The notes under the pieces: model-generated
Database searches by the model: none
Told to the model about the DNA's origin: nothing
The model's input: only the letters and a program-made list of their open reading frames with translations
Translations under genes and position numbers: made by a program
Assembly (NCBI RefSeq): GCF_900142475.1
Contig: NZ_FRAY01000001.1
Location: forward strand, 1-64,000
DNA length: 64,000 nucleotides
Origin: Fibrobacter sp. UWH4
GTDB taxonomy: Bacteria > Fibrobacterota > Fibrobacteria > Fibrobacterales > Fibrobacteraceae
Direction of reading: 5' to 3'
Shown: one piece after another, positions 1-7,655 of the stretch
How positions within the stretch are numbered: position 1 is the first letter of the stretch
Layout: every line of letters starts with the position of its first letter

Positions 1-2
1 CC

Positions 3-200
3 GTCCCCGTTCCGGAGGGGTCGCAGTTCGCCCTCTTGCAGAAGAAGGCCGAATTGAGTAAATTTACGGAAGAATTTCTTGTAAGCGAGGCTATGCTTAT
101 GGATAACGAACCGATTGAAAAAATCGTCAAGTATTCGGGGCTTTCTGAAAAAGATATGCTTGAACTTCGCCGTTTGCAAACGGATCCGTCAAAAAAATAG
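3..200 (+). CDS. C-terminal end of an unidentified protein (5' truncated)
   Basis: An open frame enters from the left edge and stops with TAG at 198-200, leaving about 65 residues of a hydrophilic, mostly helical tail. It includes EAMLMDNEPIEKIVKYSGLS followed by an EKDMLELRR stretch. Such a tail, a short helix followed by 'PIEKIxKYSGLS', is common at the end of Rpn/PD-(D/E)XK transposase-like nucleases, but too little is visible to assign it. A strong terminator follows at 264-291, so this is the last gene of its transcript. The frame is clear; the family is a guess. Confidence 0.6.
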   Translation, partial: VPVPEGSQFALLQKKAELSKFTEEFLVSEAMLMDNEPIEKIVKYSGLSEKDMLELRRLQTDPSKK

Positions 201-263
201 CCGTTCAACCAGCAAATTGATGTGGCAAATAGCTAAAAAAATGCAAATTTGATCAAATTTGAG

Positions 264-291
264 GGCCCCTCTGTTTGAGGGGCCTTTTTTT
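264..291 (+). terminator. Rho-independent terminator
   Basis: A perfect 8-bp stem (GGCCCCTC 264-271 with GAGGGGCC 277-284) with a 5-nt loop is followed by seven T. It ends the transcript of the gene that enters from the left edge and isolates it from fabD. Confidence 0.92.
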
Positions 292-447
292 GATGCAGTT
301 TTTTGCGACTTTATAAAAATCTCCCCAAAATCTTACATTTCGGTTTTCTTGCTCGGTTTGCATGGGGAGCCCTTTTACATGTTCTGTATTTTCTAAATTG
401 TGGGCGAAACTTTGAAAGTGCGGTCTAGCCGCAGAGGTATATATATA

Positions 448-1365
448 ATGTCTAAGACGATTTTGCTTTTCCCGGGCCAGGGTGCCCAGTACGTGGGCAT
501 GGGCCAGACGCTCGCTTCTACTTTTGAACCTGCCAAGAAGCTCATGATGCAGGCTGACGAAATCCTCGGTTTTTCGCTCTCCAAGCTCATGGCTGAAGGT
601 CCGGAAGACGTTCTGAAGAGCACCGACAACACCCAACCGGCTCTGTTTACCGTGTCTGCCATGGTGATGGAACTCCTCAAGTCCGAAGGTTTTGCCTTTG
701 ACTACGTGGCGGGCCACTCCCTCGGTGAATACTCCGCCATTTACGCTGCCGGCGGTTTCAGCTTCGAAGACGGCCTCCGCCTGGTGCGTACCCGTGGCGA
801 ACTCATGGCATCTGCCGGTTCCAAGAATCCGGGTGCCATGGCCGCTATCATGGGCCAGGACGAAGCCAAGATTCTTGAACTTTGCGAAGCCGTGAAGGAT
901 GCCGGTACCGTGGTTCCGGCCAACATCAACTGCCCGGGCCAGATCGTGGTGTCCGGTGCGGTCGCCGGCGTGAACAAGCTGGTCGAAAACTGCGCTGCCG
1001 CAGGCATCAAGGCCATTCCGCTCGCCGTGTCTGGTGCCTTCCACAGCCCGCTGATGCAGTTCGCACAGGCAGGTCTCGCCGAAGCCATCGCCAAGACCAA
1101 ATTCAACGATGTCGAAAAGCCGGTCATTGCCAACGTGATTGCCGAACCGGTCACGAAGGGTTCCGAAATTGCCGACCTCCTGGTGCGCCAACTGGTGTCT
1201 CCGGTCCGCTGGAACGATTGCATGAACAAGGCCATGTCTCTGGGCGTGACGCAGGGTGTCGAAGTGGGTTCCGGCAAGGTGCTCACGGGCCTCATGCGCA
1301 AGATCAGCCGCGACGTGAAGGTCACTCCGGTCGAAACAATCGAGGCTTTCCAGGCATTGAAATAG
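448..1365 (+). CDS. fabD: Malonyl-CoA:ACP transacylase (FabD)
   Basis: The enzyme moves malonyl from CoA to acyl carrier protein, supplying the extender unit for fatty acid synthesis in the cytoplasm. The 305-residue product has the family motifs: GQGAQ at 10-14, the nucleophile elbow GHSLGE at 89-94 (Ser91), the conserved Arg around 116, and His199 in AFHSPLM. Length is normal for the family. The ATG at 448 is preceded by an AGAGG-type site around 433-437. An in-frame upstream GTG at 400 would add a 16-residue tail not expected in FabD. fabG and acpP follow on the same strand, as in the classical fab cluster. Confidence 0.96.
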   Translation: MSKTILLFPGQGAQYVGMGQTLASTFEPAKKLMMQADEILGFSLSKLMAEGPEDVLKSTDNTQPALFTVSAMVMELLKSEGFAFDYVAGHSLGEYSAIYAAGGFSFEDGLRLVRTRGELMASAGSKNPGAMAAIMGQDEAKILELCEAVKDAGTVVPANINCPGQIVVSGAVAGVNKLVENCAAAGIKAIPLAVSGAFHSPLMQFAQAGLAEAIAKTKFNDVEKPVIANVIAEPVTKGSEIADLLVRQLVSPVRWNDCMNKAMSLGVTQGVEVGSGKVLTGLMRKISRDVKVTPVETIEAFQALK

Positions 1366-1430
1366 TAGACAGTAAACAGTGGTTAGTAAACAGGGTAGTT
1401 AGGCGGCGAAGCCGCGATTATTTAAACCTA

Positions 1431-1458
1431 ACCACTAGCCACTAACCACTAACCACTT
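1431..1458 (+). repeat. Four ACCACTA heptads in the fabG leader
   Basis: Units read ACCACTA, GCCACTA, ACCACTA, ACCACTT, ending 27 nt before the fabG ATG. A further partial unit (CTAACCACAGG) lies between the array and the start. The gap also holds a GCGGCGAAGCCGC hairpin near 1403-1415 and GGTTAGT copies in the opposite sense near 1381. The same heptad array, in the same orientation relative to the gene, precedes the fumarase gene. Confidence 0.85.
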
Positions 1459-1485
1459 TTAAACTACTAACCACAGGTAACTACT

Positions 1486-2226
1486 ATGGGTAAACTTACT
1501 GGTAAAAAGGCAATTGTGACTGGTGCTTCCCGCGGTATCGGTCTCGCCATTGCAACCAAGCTCGCCAGCGAAGGTGCTGACGTCGCCATCCTTTCCACCT
1601 CGGTCAAGGAAGAATTGGCCGCCAAACTTTCCGCCGAACTTGGGGTGCAGGTCAAGAGCTATGCTTGCAACGTGGCCGACTCCGAAACGGTGCAGAACGT
1701 GTTCAAGCAGATCATTGCTGACATGGGCACGGTCGACATTCTGGTGAACAACGCCGGTATTACCCGCGATGGCCTGTTGATGCGCATGAAGGACGAAGAC
1801 TTCGACGCCGTGATCGCCACGAACCTGCGTTCCGTGTTCCTTTGCACCCGCGCTGTCGCCCGCACCATGATGGGCAAGCGTACCGGCCGCATTATCAACA
1901 TTTCGAGCATCAACGCCCTGCACGGCCAGGCCGGTCAGGCCAACTACGCCGCCGCCAAGGCCGGCATTATCGGTATGACCCGCTCCAACGCCATGGAATT
2001 TGCCTCTCGCGGCATTACCGTGAACGCCATTGCCCCCGGTTTTATCGGTACCGACATGACCGCTGCTATGGATGAGGCCACCAAGGAAAAGTATGCCGCC
2101 CAGATTCCGCTCGGCCGCATCGGAAAACCCGAAGATATTGCCAACGCTGCCGCATTTTTGGCATCTGACGACGCCTGCTACATCACCGGCCAGATTCTTG
2201 GCGTCGATGGTGGGTTGAACGCCTAG
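1486..2226 (+). CDS. fabG: 3-oxoacyl-ACP reductase (FabG)
   Basis: This NADPH-dependent short-chain dehydrogenase reduces 3-oxoacyl-ACP in the fatty acid elongation cycle. The 246-residue product shows the nucleotide-binding TGASRGIG near 12-19, NNAG at 88-91, the catalytic Ser around 141, and YAAAK with Tyr154 and Lys158. It ends in the usual GQILGVDGG region. It lies 120 bp downstream of fabD and 51 bp upstream of acpP. The ATG at 1486 is preceded by an ACAGGTAACT stretch with only a weak Shine-Dalgarno (AGG), and by an unusual run of heptad repeats. Identity is secure from motifs and neighbours. Confidence 0.97.
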   Translation: MGKLTGKKAIVTGASRGIGLAIATKLASEGADVAILSTSVKEELAAKLSAELGVQVKSYACNVADSETVQNVFKQIIADMGTVDILVNNAGITRDGLLMRMKDEDFDAVIATNLRSVFLCTRAVARTMMGKRTGRIINISSINALHGQAGQANYAAAKAGIIGMTRSNAMEFASRGITVNAIAPGFIGTDMTAAMDEATKEKYAAQIPLGRIGKPEDIANAAAFLASDDACYITGQILGVDGGLNA

Positions 2227-2245
2227 GCATTTTTTACTAAATTTG
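2215..2245 (+). promoter_or_regulatory. Predicted acpP promoter
   Basis: TTG (2215-2217), 20 nt, then TAAATTTG (2238-2245), ending 32 nt before the acpP ATG. This can also be read as a -35 TTGAAC and -10 TAAATT with a 17-bp spacer. It overlaps the end of fabG, so acpP can be transcribed separately, as expected for such an abundant protein. Confidence 0.6.
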
Positions 2246-2277
2246 AACTCAAACAATCAATCCAAATGGAGATTACA

Positions 2278-2517
2278 ATGAACGAAGAAATTTTCAAGAA
2301 GGTCACCGCTGTTATCGTTGACAAGCTCGGCGTTAAGGCTGAAGATGTCAAGCCGGAATCCGAATTCGGTAACGACCTCGGTGCCGACTCCCTCGACCGC
2401 GTGGAACTCGTGATGGCCCTCGAAGACGAATTCGAAGTCGAAATCCTCGACTCCGACGCCGAAAAGTTTGCCAAGGTTGCCGATGTGGTTGCCTTCATCG
2501 AAGCTAAGAAGGCTTAA
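2278..2517 (+). CDS. acpP: Acyl carrier protein (AcpP)
   Basis: This small acidic protein carries growing acyl chains on a phosphopantetheine arm. The 79-residue product has the attachment site [10 protein letters not shown] with Ser38. The start at 2278 is chosen over an in-frame ATG at 2266 because GGAG at 2271-2274 overlaps the region just upstream of 2278 and because MNEEIF is a normal ACP beginning. A strong terminator follows. The Ser must be modified by a phosphopantetheinyl transferase; an Sfp-type enzyme is encoded at 20543. Confidence 0.97.
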   Translation: MNEEIFKKVTAVIVDKLGVKAEDVKPESEFGNDLGADSLDRVELVMALEDEFEVEILDSDAEKFAKVADVVAFIEAKKA

Positions 2518-2543
2518 TTATTAGCCTCTTTCGATAGAACTTT

Positions 2544-2583
2544 AAAGAGGCGGGACCATCAGGTGCCGCCTCTTTGCTTTTTT
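2544..2583 (+). terminator. acpP terminator with alternative upstream arm
   Basis: AAAGAGGCGG (2544-2553) pairs perfectly with CCGCCTCTTT (2566-2575), followed by GC and six T. An extra copy of the distal arm, GCCTCTTT at 2524-2531 just after the acpP stop, can pair with the same AAAGAGGC, so two mutually exclusive hairpins are possible. Confidence 0.9.
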
Positions 2584-2615
2584 CTATTATGTTATTATCA
2601 ACTTTTCCTCCATAC

Positions 2616-2696
2616 GTCATCCTCGACCGCTAGGGAGGGAATCCATAATTTGAATTTCAATGATGGATTCCGTCACGCTTCGCGTTCCAGAATGAC
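2616..2696. repeat. Dispersed palindromic element copy (GTCATnCTCGA...AGAATGAC)
   Basis: An 81-bp element begins GTCATCCTCGACC, contains GGAGGGAATCCAT, then an inverted ATGGATTCCGTCACGC arm, and closes with TTCCAGAATGAC. The ends are inverted repeats (GTCAT.CT against AG.ATGAC), as are the internal AATCCAT/ATGGATT. It lies immediately upstream of rnc. Related copies are at 36387 and in the 62124-62500 cluster. Confidence 0.75.
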
Positions 2697-2711
2697 TTCA
2701 TGGTATAACTT

Positions 2712-3551
2712 ATGGAACAAACAACTCTTCTTCACAAAGTGTTAAAACTCTGGTTTCGCCAGAAGTCCGATGGCGGGCTTGAGGCGAAGCTCGGGTACCG
2801 GTTCAAGGATCCCGAACTCTTGGCGCATGCGCTGGTACACCGTTCATTCTTGACGGGCACGGACATGCCTTACGCGAGCAACAACGAACGTCTGGAATTT
2901 TTGGGCGATTCCGTGCTGAATATGCTCACCACCGAATATCTTTACAAGGCTTATCCCGACGATCCCGAGGGTGAACTTTCCAAGCGTAAGAGCGCGATTG
3001 TTTCGGGGCATGCCTGCGCGCAGTCGTCCAAGGAATGGAGCCTGAGCGAATATGTGAAGGTAGGCAAAGCCGAAGAAAAACTCGGCGGTCGCGGCAAGGA
3101 AAGCATCTTGGCCGACGCTTACGAAGCGGTTCTTGGCGCCGTCTACTTGGATGGTGGCCTCGAAGAGGTTCGCGCGATTTTGAACAAGTTCCACTTTCCG
3201 CGCGTGCAGGAAATTATCTCTGCCGAAGATTTTGCGAATCACAAGAGTGAACTCTTGGAATACCTGCAGGGTAAGCTCCGCACGGTTCCGGAATATATCG
3301 TGGTCGATGAGTCGGGTCCGGAACACCAGAAGGTGTTCACGGTCGAAGTCCATGTGGATGGCCGCGTGTACGGCCGCGGTCAGGGTGGCAACAAGAAGAA
3401 GGCTGAGCAGGAAGCTTCCCGTGTGTCGCTCGAAATGCTTTTAGCCGAAGCTGCGAAGGCCGAAGCCGATGGTTCGGCAAGCTCACCAACCGACAAAGCT
3501 GCCGCTCCCAAGCCCAAGAAGCAGAAACAGCGTCACGTCGGCTTGCCGTAG
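2712..3551 (+). CDS. rnc: Ribonuclease III (Rnc)
   Basis: The enzyme cleaves double-stranded RNA in rRNA processing and mRNA turnover. The 279-residue product has the signature NERLEFLGDSVL at 58-69 and the second acidic cluster DAYEAVLGAVYLDGG near 135-149 (Asp135, Glu138). A C-terminal double-stranded RNA-binding domain spans about 180-250, with the GNKKKAEQEAS loop. A basic, low-complexity tail of about 25 residues extends beyond the usual end. The gene follows acpP, as in many bacteria, but fabF is absent. No convincing Shine-Dalgarno precedes the ATG, and a palindromic repeat ends 15 bp before it. Confidence 0.95.
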   Translation: MEQTTLLHKVLKLWFRQKSDGGLEAKLGYRFKDPELLAHALVHRSFLTGTDMPYASNNERLEFLGDSVLNMLTTEYLYKAYPDDPEGELSKRKSAIVSGHACAQSSKEWSLSEYVKVGKAEEKLGGRGKESILADAYEAVLGAVYLDGGLEEVRAILNKFHFPRVQEIISAEDFANHKSELLEYLQGKLRTVPEYIVVDESGPEHQKVFTVEVHVDGRVYGRGQGGNKKKAEQEASRVSLEMLLAEAAKAEADGSASSPTDKAAAPKPKKQKQRHVGLP

Positions 3552-3590
3552 CCGTTGTTCCCGGGATAAATTCGGGAAAACAATCTTTCC

Positions 3591-3612
3591 GAACAATTTA
3601 TCTATATTGTTC
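3591..3612 (+). promoter_or_regulatory. Inverted repeat just upstream of the substrate-binding protein gene
   Basis: GAACAAT (3591-3597) and ATTGTTC (3606-3612) flank an 8-nt centre, ending 3 nt before the ATG at 3616. The centre holds TATATTGT, resembling the -10 element seen elsewhere here. It could be an operator or a small hairpin at the mRNA 5' end. Confidence 0.45.
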
Positions 3613-3615
3613 TGT

Positions 3616-5415
3616 ATGAAAGATTTTTCTATTAAAGTTTCTTGTGCGGTTCTTGTTACATCCGCGTTTCTATTTTCTGCCTGTAACGAGTCCGGCGCAT
3701 CCAAGGGTGCTGCCACTAAAAATGCCGAGCTGAATTGCCCCGAGTTGCCGCAGGATCCCGAAGCGACAGGTGAGTTCGACCCGATAGCCTCAAAGGATGC
3801 CCGCCCCTGCGGAACGATTACCTTGTGGGGCTCTGCGATGCCGAAGTCGTTCAACATGTGGGAAGACTATAACAGTTTCTCCGCCGAACTCATGGGCATG
3901 ATGTTCGAGCCGCTCGTAAGCCTGCACAGTACCGAAGACCGGGAAGTGGGAATCCTTGCCGACAGCTGGAATGTGTCCGAAGACGGCAAGACGTTCACCT
4001 TCCACGTGGACCCGCGGGCCAAGTGGAGCGATGGCAAGGCCGTGACGGCCGAAGATGTGCAGTTCTACTACGACGTCATCATGGACGAAAAGAACCTGAC
4101 GCCCATATTCAAGGTGGGGCTTAGCCGCTTTGACCGCCCCGAAGTCGTGGACAGCTTGACCATCAAGATGACTGCGAAGGAGTCCCACTGGGGCAACTTC
4201 TGGGAAGCCGCGGGAATGCTCGCCTTCCCGAAGCATGCGTGGGCAGGAAAGGACTTCAATCAAATTCGTTATGATTTCCCGGTGGTGTCCGGCCCGTATA
4301 AAATCAAGACCTTTCGCGAAGACCGCTATGTGGAACTTGCCCGACGTGCCGACTGGTGGGGCTTCAAGAAGAACTGGAACCGCGGCAAGTACAACTTCGA
4401 AAAAATCCGCTACCGTTTCATGAATGACCAGACGAAGGCACTTGAGGCCTTCAAGAAGCAGGACATCAACGCTTACGCCATTTACACCAGCAGCATCTGG
4501 ATGAAACAGACGGACTTTGATGCCTTGCAGAAGGGTTGGGCGGTCAAGCAGCGTATCTTCAACAAGGAACCTATCGGTTTCCAGGGCATGGCTATCAACT
4601 TGCGCAAGCCGCAATTCCAAGACGTACGCGTACGCCGCGCCCTCAACATGCTTTTGAATCGCGAAGCCATGAACGAAAAGTACATGTACAACCAGTACTT
4701 CTTGCTCAACAGCTATTACCCTGACTTGTGGGAAGGCAACCAGAATCCGACGGCGCCGCTCTACAAGTTCAACCCGGATAGTGCCCGCGCCCTCTTTGCC
4801 GAAGCGGGTTACAAGGTGAACGCCCAGGGCGTGCTGGAAAAAGACGGGAAGCCCTTTGCCATCAACTTTATTACGAGCCAAGAAGACTTGCGTCACCTCA
4901 CGCTGTTCCAGGAAGACCTGAAGAAAGTGGGCGTTGTCGCAACCATCGAGCAGATGTCGCAGAGTACGCTCCGCAAGCGTCTGGACGATGCCGACTTTGA
5001 CCTTTACTGGGTGAATTGGGGCGCAGGCCGCCTACGCGATCCGGAAGCCAGCTGGAATTCTACGACAGCGCTTCAGAAGGGAACGAATAACCTGGCTGGT
5101 GTGCAGGACAAGGTGGTGGATAGCCTCATCAACTTGCAGAAGACGGAATTCGACCTCGCCAAGCGTAACGAAATCCTGAAGGCGCTGGATAACCGCCTGG
5201 CTGAAATCGTGCCCTACGTGCTCATGTGGCAATGCGACCACCACCGCATTCTCTACTGGAACCGCTACGGCACTCCGGAAAAAGTTTTCGACCGCTTTAA
5301 CCGCGAAGATGCCATTCCCGTTTACTGGTGGCTGGACCCCACGAAGTCTGCCGCCTTTGACAAGGCCATGAAGGCTGGAGAGAGCCTGCCGGTTCCGGAA
5401 TACGATATCAAGTAG
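3616..5415 (+). CDS. Peptide/oligopeptide ABC transporter substrate-binding lipoprotein
   Basis: This is a family 5 (OppA/DppA-like) solute-binding protein, presumably membrane-anchored. The 599-residue product starts with a type II signal peptide ending in the lipobox FSAC (Cys22). It continues with the family layout: an early GTITLWGSAMP strand, MMFEPLVSL, 'SWNVSEDGKTFTFHVDPRAKWSDG', and the typical 'RRALNMLLNREAMNEKYM' region past mid-protein. The start at 3616 is the only one giving a proper signal peptide; the frame is open 147 bp further upstream. No permease or ATPase genes adjoin, so the transporter partners lie elsewhere. The ligand cannot be told from sequence. Confidence 0.9.
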   Translation: MKDFSIKVSCAVLVTSAFLFSACNESGASKGAATKNAELNCPELPQDPEATGEFDPIASKDARPCGTITLWGSAMPKSFNMWEDYNSFSAELMGMMFEPLVSLHSTEDREVGILADSWNVSEDGKTFTFHVDPRAKWSDGKAVTAEDVQFYYDVIMDEKNLTPIFKVGLSRFDRPEVVDSLTIKMTAKESHWGNFWEAAGMLAFPKHAWAGKDFNQIRYDFPVVSGPYKIKTFREDRYVELARRADWWGFKKNWNRGKYNFEKIRYRFMNDQTKALEAFKKQDINAYAIYTSSIWMKQTDFDALQKGWAVKQRIFNKEPIGFQGMAINLRKPQFQDVRVRRALNMLLNREAMNEKYMYNQYFLLNSYYPDLWEGNQNPTAPLYKFNPDSARALFAEAGYKVNAQGVLEKDGKPFAINFITSQEDLRHLTLFQEDLKKVGVVATIEQMSQSTLRKRLDDADFDLYWVNWGAGRLRDPEASWNSTTALQKGTNNLAGVQDKVVDSLINLQKTEFDLAKRNEILKALDNRLAEIVPYVLMWQCDHHRILYWNRYGTPEKVFDRFNREDAIPVYWWLDPTKSAAFDKAMKAGESLPVPEYDIK

Positions 5416-5481
5416 GTCGGCGCAATGCGCCTTTGAGGTGTGAGCGCGGGACAAAGTCCCTTTGAGGTCGCTTTGCTTTGA

Positions 5482-5522
5482 GAAAAAAGAGCGTGCTGAA
5501 AATCAGCACGCCTTTCTTGTTT
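5482..5522. terminator. Bidirectional terminator between convergent genes
   Basis: A 9-bp stem (GCGTGCTGA 5491-5499 with TCAGCACGC 5503-5511) with an AAA loop has a T-rich tail on the plus strand. On the minus strand it has a TCTTTTTTCTC tail. It serves the binding-protein gene and the minus-strand barrel gene. The surrounding 5416-5618 holds further small palindromes (GGCGCAATGCGCC near 5418; GGGACAAAGTCCC near 5449; CTTTGAGGTCGC near 5460 inverted at about 5578) and no gene. Confidence 0.85.
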
Positions 5523-5618
5523 AAACATTCACGGTCTCATCTGAGAACTCTCTGCTCAATGCTCAGAGCGCTCAGCGCGACCTCAAAGCCTTGCTACGCA
5601 AGGCGACCTGATACCTCT

Positions 5619-6416
5619 TTAGAAGAAGAATTCTGCTCCGACGTAAAGGCCGCTGGCGTCGCCACCCATGTTGCTGTGGTCGCCGCTACGAACAAAGAGC
5701 TTCGCCTTGATATCAAGTTGGTTGGGGATAATGAAGAAATCCGCACCGAGCCAAAGGATGACCTGCTTGTCGCCGTCGTCGTTGGCGCCTTTTTCGTGCT
5801 TCTTGCCGTTTTCGTCAACTTCTTCCCAGGTGCTTTCGGTCATGCGGTATTTGAGCTGCAGGCCGACGAACGGGGTGATTCCTGCATCGGGGATGGTGTA
5901 GCCGACTTCGCCTGCCAGATGAAATTCGAGGCCGCGTTCGTTGTTGTCGTGTTCAAAGCCCCAGAAAAGGCCGGCTTCGGTTCCGAACTTGAGACCGGGA
6001 GCTTCCGGCACCTGCATGCTGAATTGTCCGCCCATATAGAGGGCGATTTCGTCGCTGGTAACTTCGTCACCACCGATAGGGAGGTTCAAGTCGAGGAAAA
6101 GGGCGACCATCGGGTCAATCTGGTAACGTCCACCAATGGTCAGGTCGCGCAGACCGTCACCGCCGTTTTCACAGCCGTTGCAGTCCGTTTCGCTCCAGAA
6201 CTGAAAACCCCAGCCCTGCAAAGAAACTTCAAGATTCTGGATAATGCTGTAACGGGCGCCCACCTTGAGGCCCGCCTGAGACCAGTCGTGATACCAGTCG
6301 TAGTAGAGACCCGCTTCGGCGGAACCCTTGCCCGCTTCGAGAACGGGATAAAAGTCCCAAGTTGCAAATGCGGCACTTGCGGCGAGAGCCGAGGCCAGGG
6401 CGATTTTCTTGAACAT
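5619..6416 (-). CDS. Small outer-membrane beta-barrel-like protein
   Basis: A 265-residue exported protein of unknown specific role. An N-terminal signal peptide (MFKKIALASALAASAAFA) is followed by alternating hydrophobic/polar strands rich in Gly and aromatics. Examples are AGLKVGARYSIIQNLEVSLQGWGFQFW and 'GLYVGAEFFF' at the C-terminus, the terminal Phe being typical of outer-membrane barrels. It is clearly paralogous to the next upstream gene (ending at 6538): both begin with KKIALxxAxAASAxFAT and share 'YSxIQNLxxSLxGxGxQxW'. AAGGAG precedes the ATG, and its own promoter-like TAAATTTG lies 29 bp upstream, so it need not be cotranscribed with its neighbour. Confidence 0.8.
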   Translation of the reverse strand: MFKKIALASALAASAAFATWDFYPVLEAGKGSAEAGLYYDWYHDWSQAGLKVGARYSIIQNLEVSLQGWGFQFWSETDCNGCENGGDGLRDLTIGGRYQIDPMVALFLDLNLPIGGDEVTSDEIALYMGGQFSMQVPEAPGLKFGTEAGLFWGFEHDNNERGLEFHLAGEVGYTIPDAGITPFVGLQLKYRMTESTWEEVDENGKKHEKGANDDGDKQVILWLGADFFIIPNQLDIKAKLFVRSGDHSNMGGDASGLYVGAEFFF

Positions 6417-6444
6417 TCCAGACTCCTTAATAAATTGGTTTTTC

Positions 6445-6452
6445 CAAATTTA
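6445..6452 (-). promoter_or_regulatory. TAAATTTG promoter element for the 5619-6416 gene
   Basis: The minus strand reads TAAATTTG here, 29 nt before the ATG at 6416. No good TTG sits 20 nt upstream, so the call rests on the -10/-7 element alone. Confidence 0.45.
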
Positions 6453-6477
6453 GCAATTTCCCTACGCGGCGGGATGT

Positions 6478-6512
6478 AAAAAAAAGATACCCCGGACTGT
6501 GTGGGTCCGAGG
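6478..6512 (-). terminator. Terminator of the 6538-7347 gene
   Basis: On the minus strand CCTCGGAC (6512-6505) pairs with GTCCGGGG (6497-6490), with one G-T pair, followed after TATC by a run of T (6485-6478). Confidence 0.85.
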
Positions 6513-6537
6513 CATTCCTTCTTAAATGTTTTTGAAA

Positions 6538-7347
6538 CTAGAAGTTGATGGCGAGCTTGGCGTTCACGCCCTTCCAGTCGGAACCCATGGAATCGTCATC
6601 GGCAAACTTCATGATGAAATTGGCCTTGACGGTGAACATCGGGTTGATGTCATAGCCGGCACCGAGCCAGACCAGGATGGCCTTGTCGCCCGAACCGTAT
6701 TCTTTGGTGACCTTGCCGCCACGGGCGTCGTCGTACCATTCTTCTTCGACATCGCTAAGGCGCATGTTCAAGGCGGCTCCGATCCACGGGGTCAGGCCGA
6801 GGTTGGCGAGAGTGTAGTCCAATTCTGCCTGCACGGTGAGGCCGAGACCTTCGGTTGTCTTTTCGTCTTCGAACTTGTAGCTAACGCCGGCTTCGCTACC
6901 GAACCACAGGTTGGGCACGAATTCCTTGGTGAACTGGATGGCGCCATACAGGCCAAATGGATCGTACTTTCCGGTCACGTCTTCGGAAGTGAGGGGGAGG
7001 TTCACGTCCAAGGCTGCGATCAAAACAGGCATAAACTGGTAACGAGCGCCAATGGTCATAGCCTTGAAGCCGTCGTTATCCGGGCAGTCGGGATGGCCGT
7101 CTTCGCCGCAATCATCCGGATCGTCCCAAAGCTGGTAGCCGAGTCCCGTCAGAGACAGGGCAAGATTCTGGATGACGGAGTATTCGGCACCTGCGATAAT
7201 TTCCATATTGCTGGTATTGTCGGTCCAGCCATACTGGGCTCCGACTTCAACCTGGCCTTTGCCGGCGTCCTTTACCGGGAAGAAGTTATAGGTTGCAAAG
7301 GATGCGCTGGCAGCCATGGCTGCGACGAGGGCAATCTTCTTGATCAT
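6538..7347 (-). CDS. Small outer-membrane beta-barrel-like protein (paralog)
   Basis: A 269-residue exported barrel-like protein, paralogous to the gene at 5619-6416. The signal peptide is MIKKIALVAAMAASASFA. The body is made of amphipathic strands such as AEYSVIQNLALSLTGLGYQL and 'MTIGARYQFMPVLIAALDVN', with acidic loops rich in Asp and a Cys pair (DDCGEDGHPDCPD) that could be an external loop. It ends in AINF. The start at 7347 is set by AAGGAG 7 nt upstream and by the signal peptide; the frame is open further upstream. A tandem duplication is likely. Function unknown; a porin or surface role is inferred from the fold only. Confidence 0.8.
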   Translation of the reverse strand: MIKKIALVAAMAASASFATYNFFPVKDAGKGQVEVGAQYGWTDNTSNMEIIAGAEYSVIQNLALSLTGLGYQLWDDPDDCGEDGHPDCPDNDGFKAMTIGARYQFMPVLIAALDVNLPLTSEDVTGKYDPFGLYGAIQFTKEFVPNLWFGSEAGVSYKFEDEKTTEGLGLTVQAELDYTLANLGLTPWIGAALNMRLSDVEEEWYDDARGGKVTKEYGSGDKAILVWLGAGYDINPMFTVKANFIMKFADDDSMGSDWKGVNAKLAINF

Positions 7348-7379
7348 TTTTATACTCCTTGGTATATGTTTGTAGTAAG

Positions 7380-7408
7380 AATGTAGTATTGTGGTGCCTG
7401 TTTGTAAA
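7380..7408 (-). promoter_or_regulatory. Predicted promoter of the 6538-7347 gene
   Basis: On the minus strand TTTACA (7408-7403), a 17-bp spacer, then TACATT (7385-7380), 32 nt before the ATG. The rest of the divergent gap 7409-7655 holds a GCAAGT/ACTTGC hairpin near 7457-7473 and nothing gene-like. Confidence 0.5.
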
Positions 7409-7655
7409 GGGTTCGTTACATGGGGTGTGATAAAGAACACAATGCGCCTGCTAGCTGCAAGTTGTTGACTTGCAACGAATTAGGCACTTCGAATGTGAAA
7501 TCGTCTTCGCCTAATGGGAGGGACCCCAAGGGCTGGATTCAATCGCTATCTGCTAGATATGTTCCTAATCACACGGACAACATTTTTTGAGGTGAATCAC
7601 TTCCTTTTTTCAAATATTAAGATATTTTTATAGGGTAAAAGATCTAGAGGGTTTT

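Noticed and set aside
1431-1458. Heptad arrays as a CRISPR array.
   Set aside because: Units are 7 bp and contiguous, with no spacers and no cas genes.
5416-5618. Small palindromes between the binding-protein and barrel genes as a third copy of the structured repeat.
   Set aside because: Only an 8-base TGTGAGCG is shared, and the conserved core block is absent.
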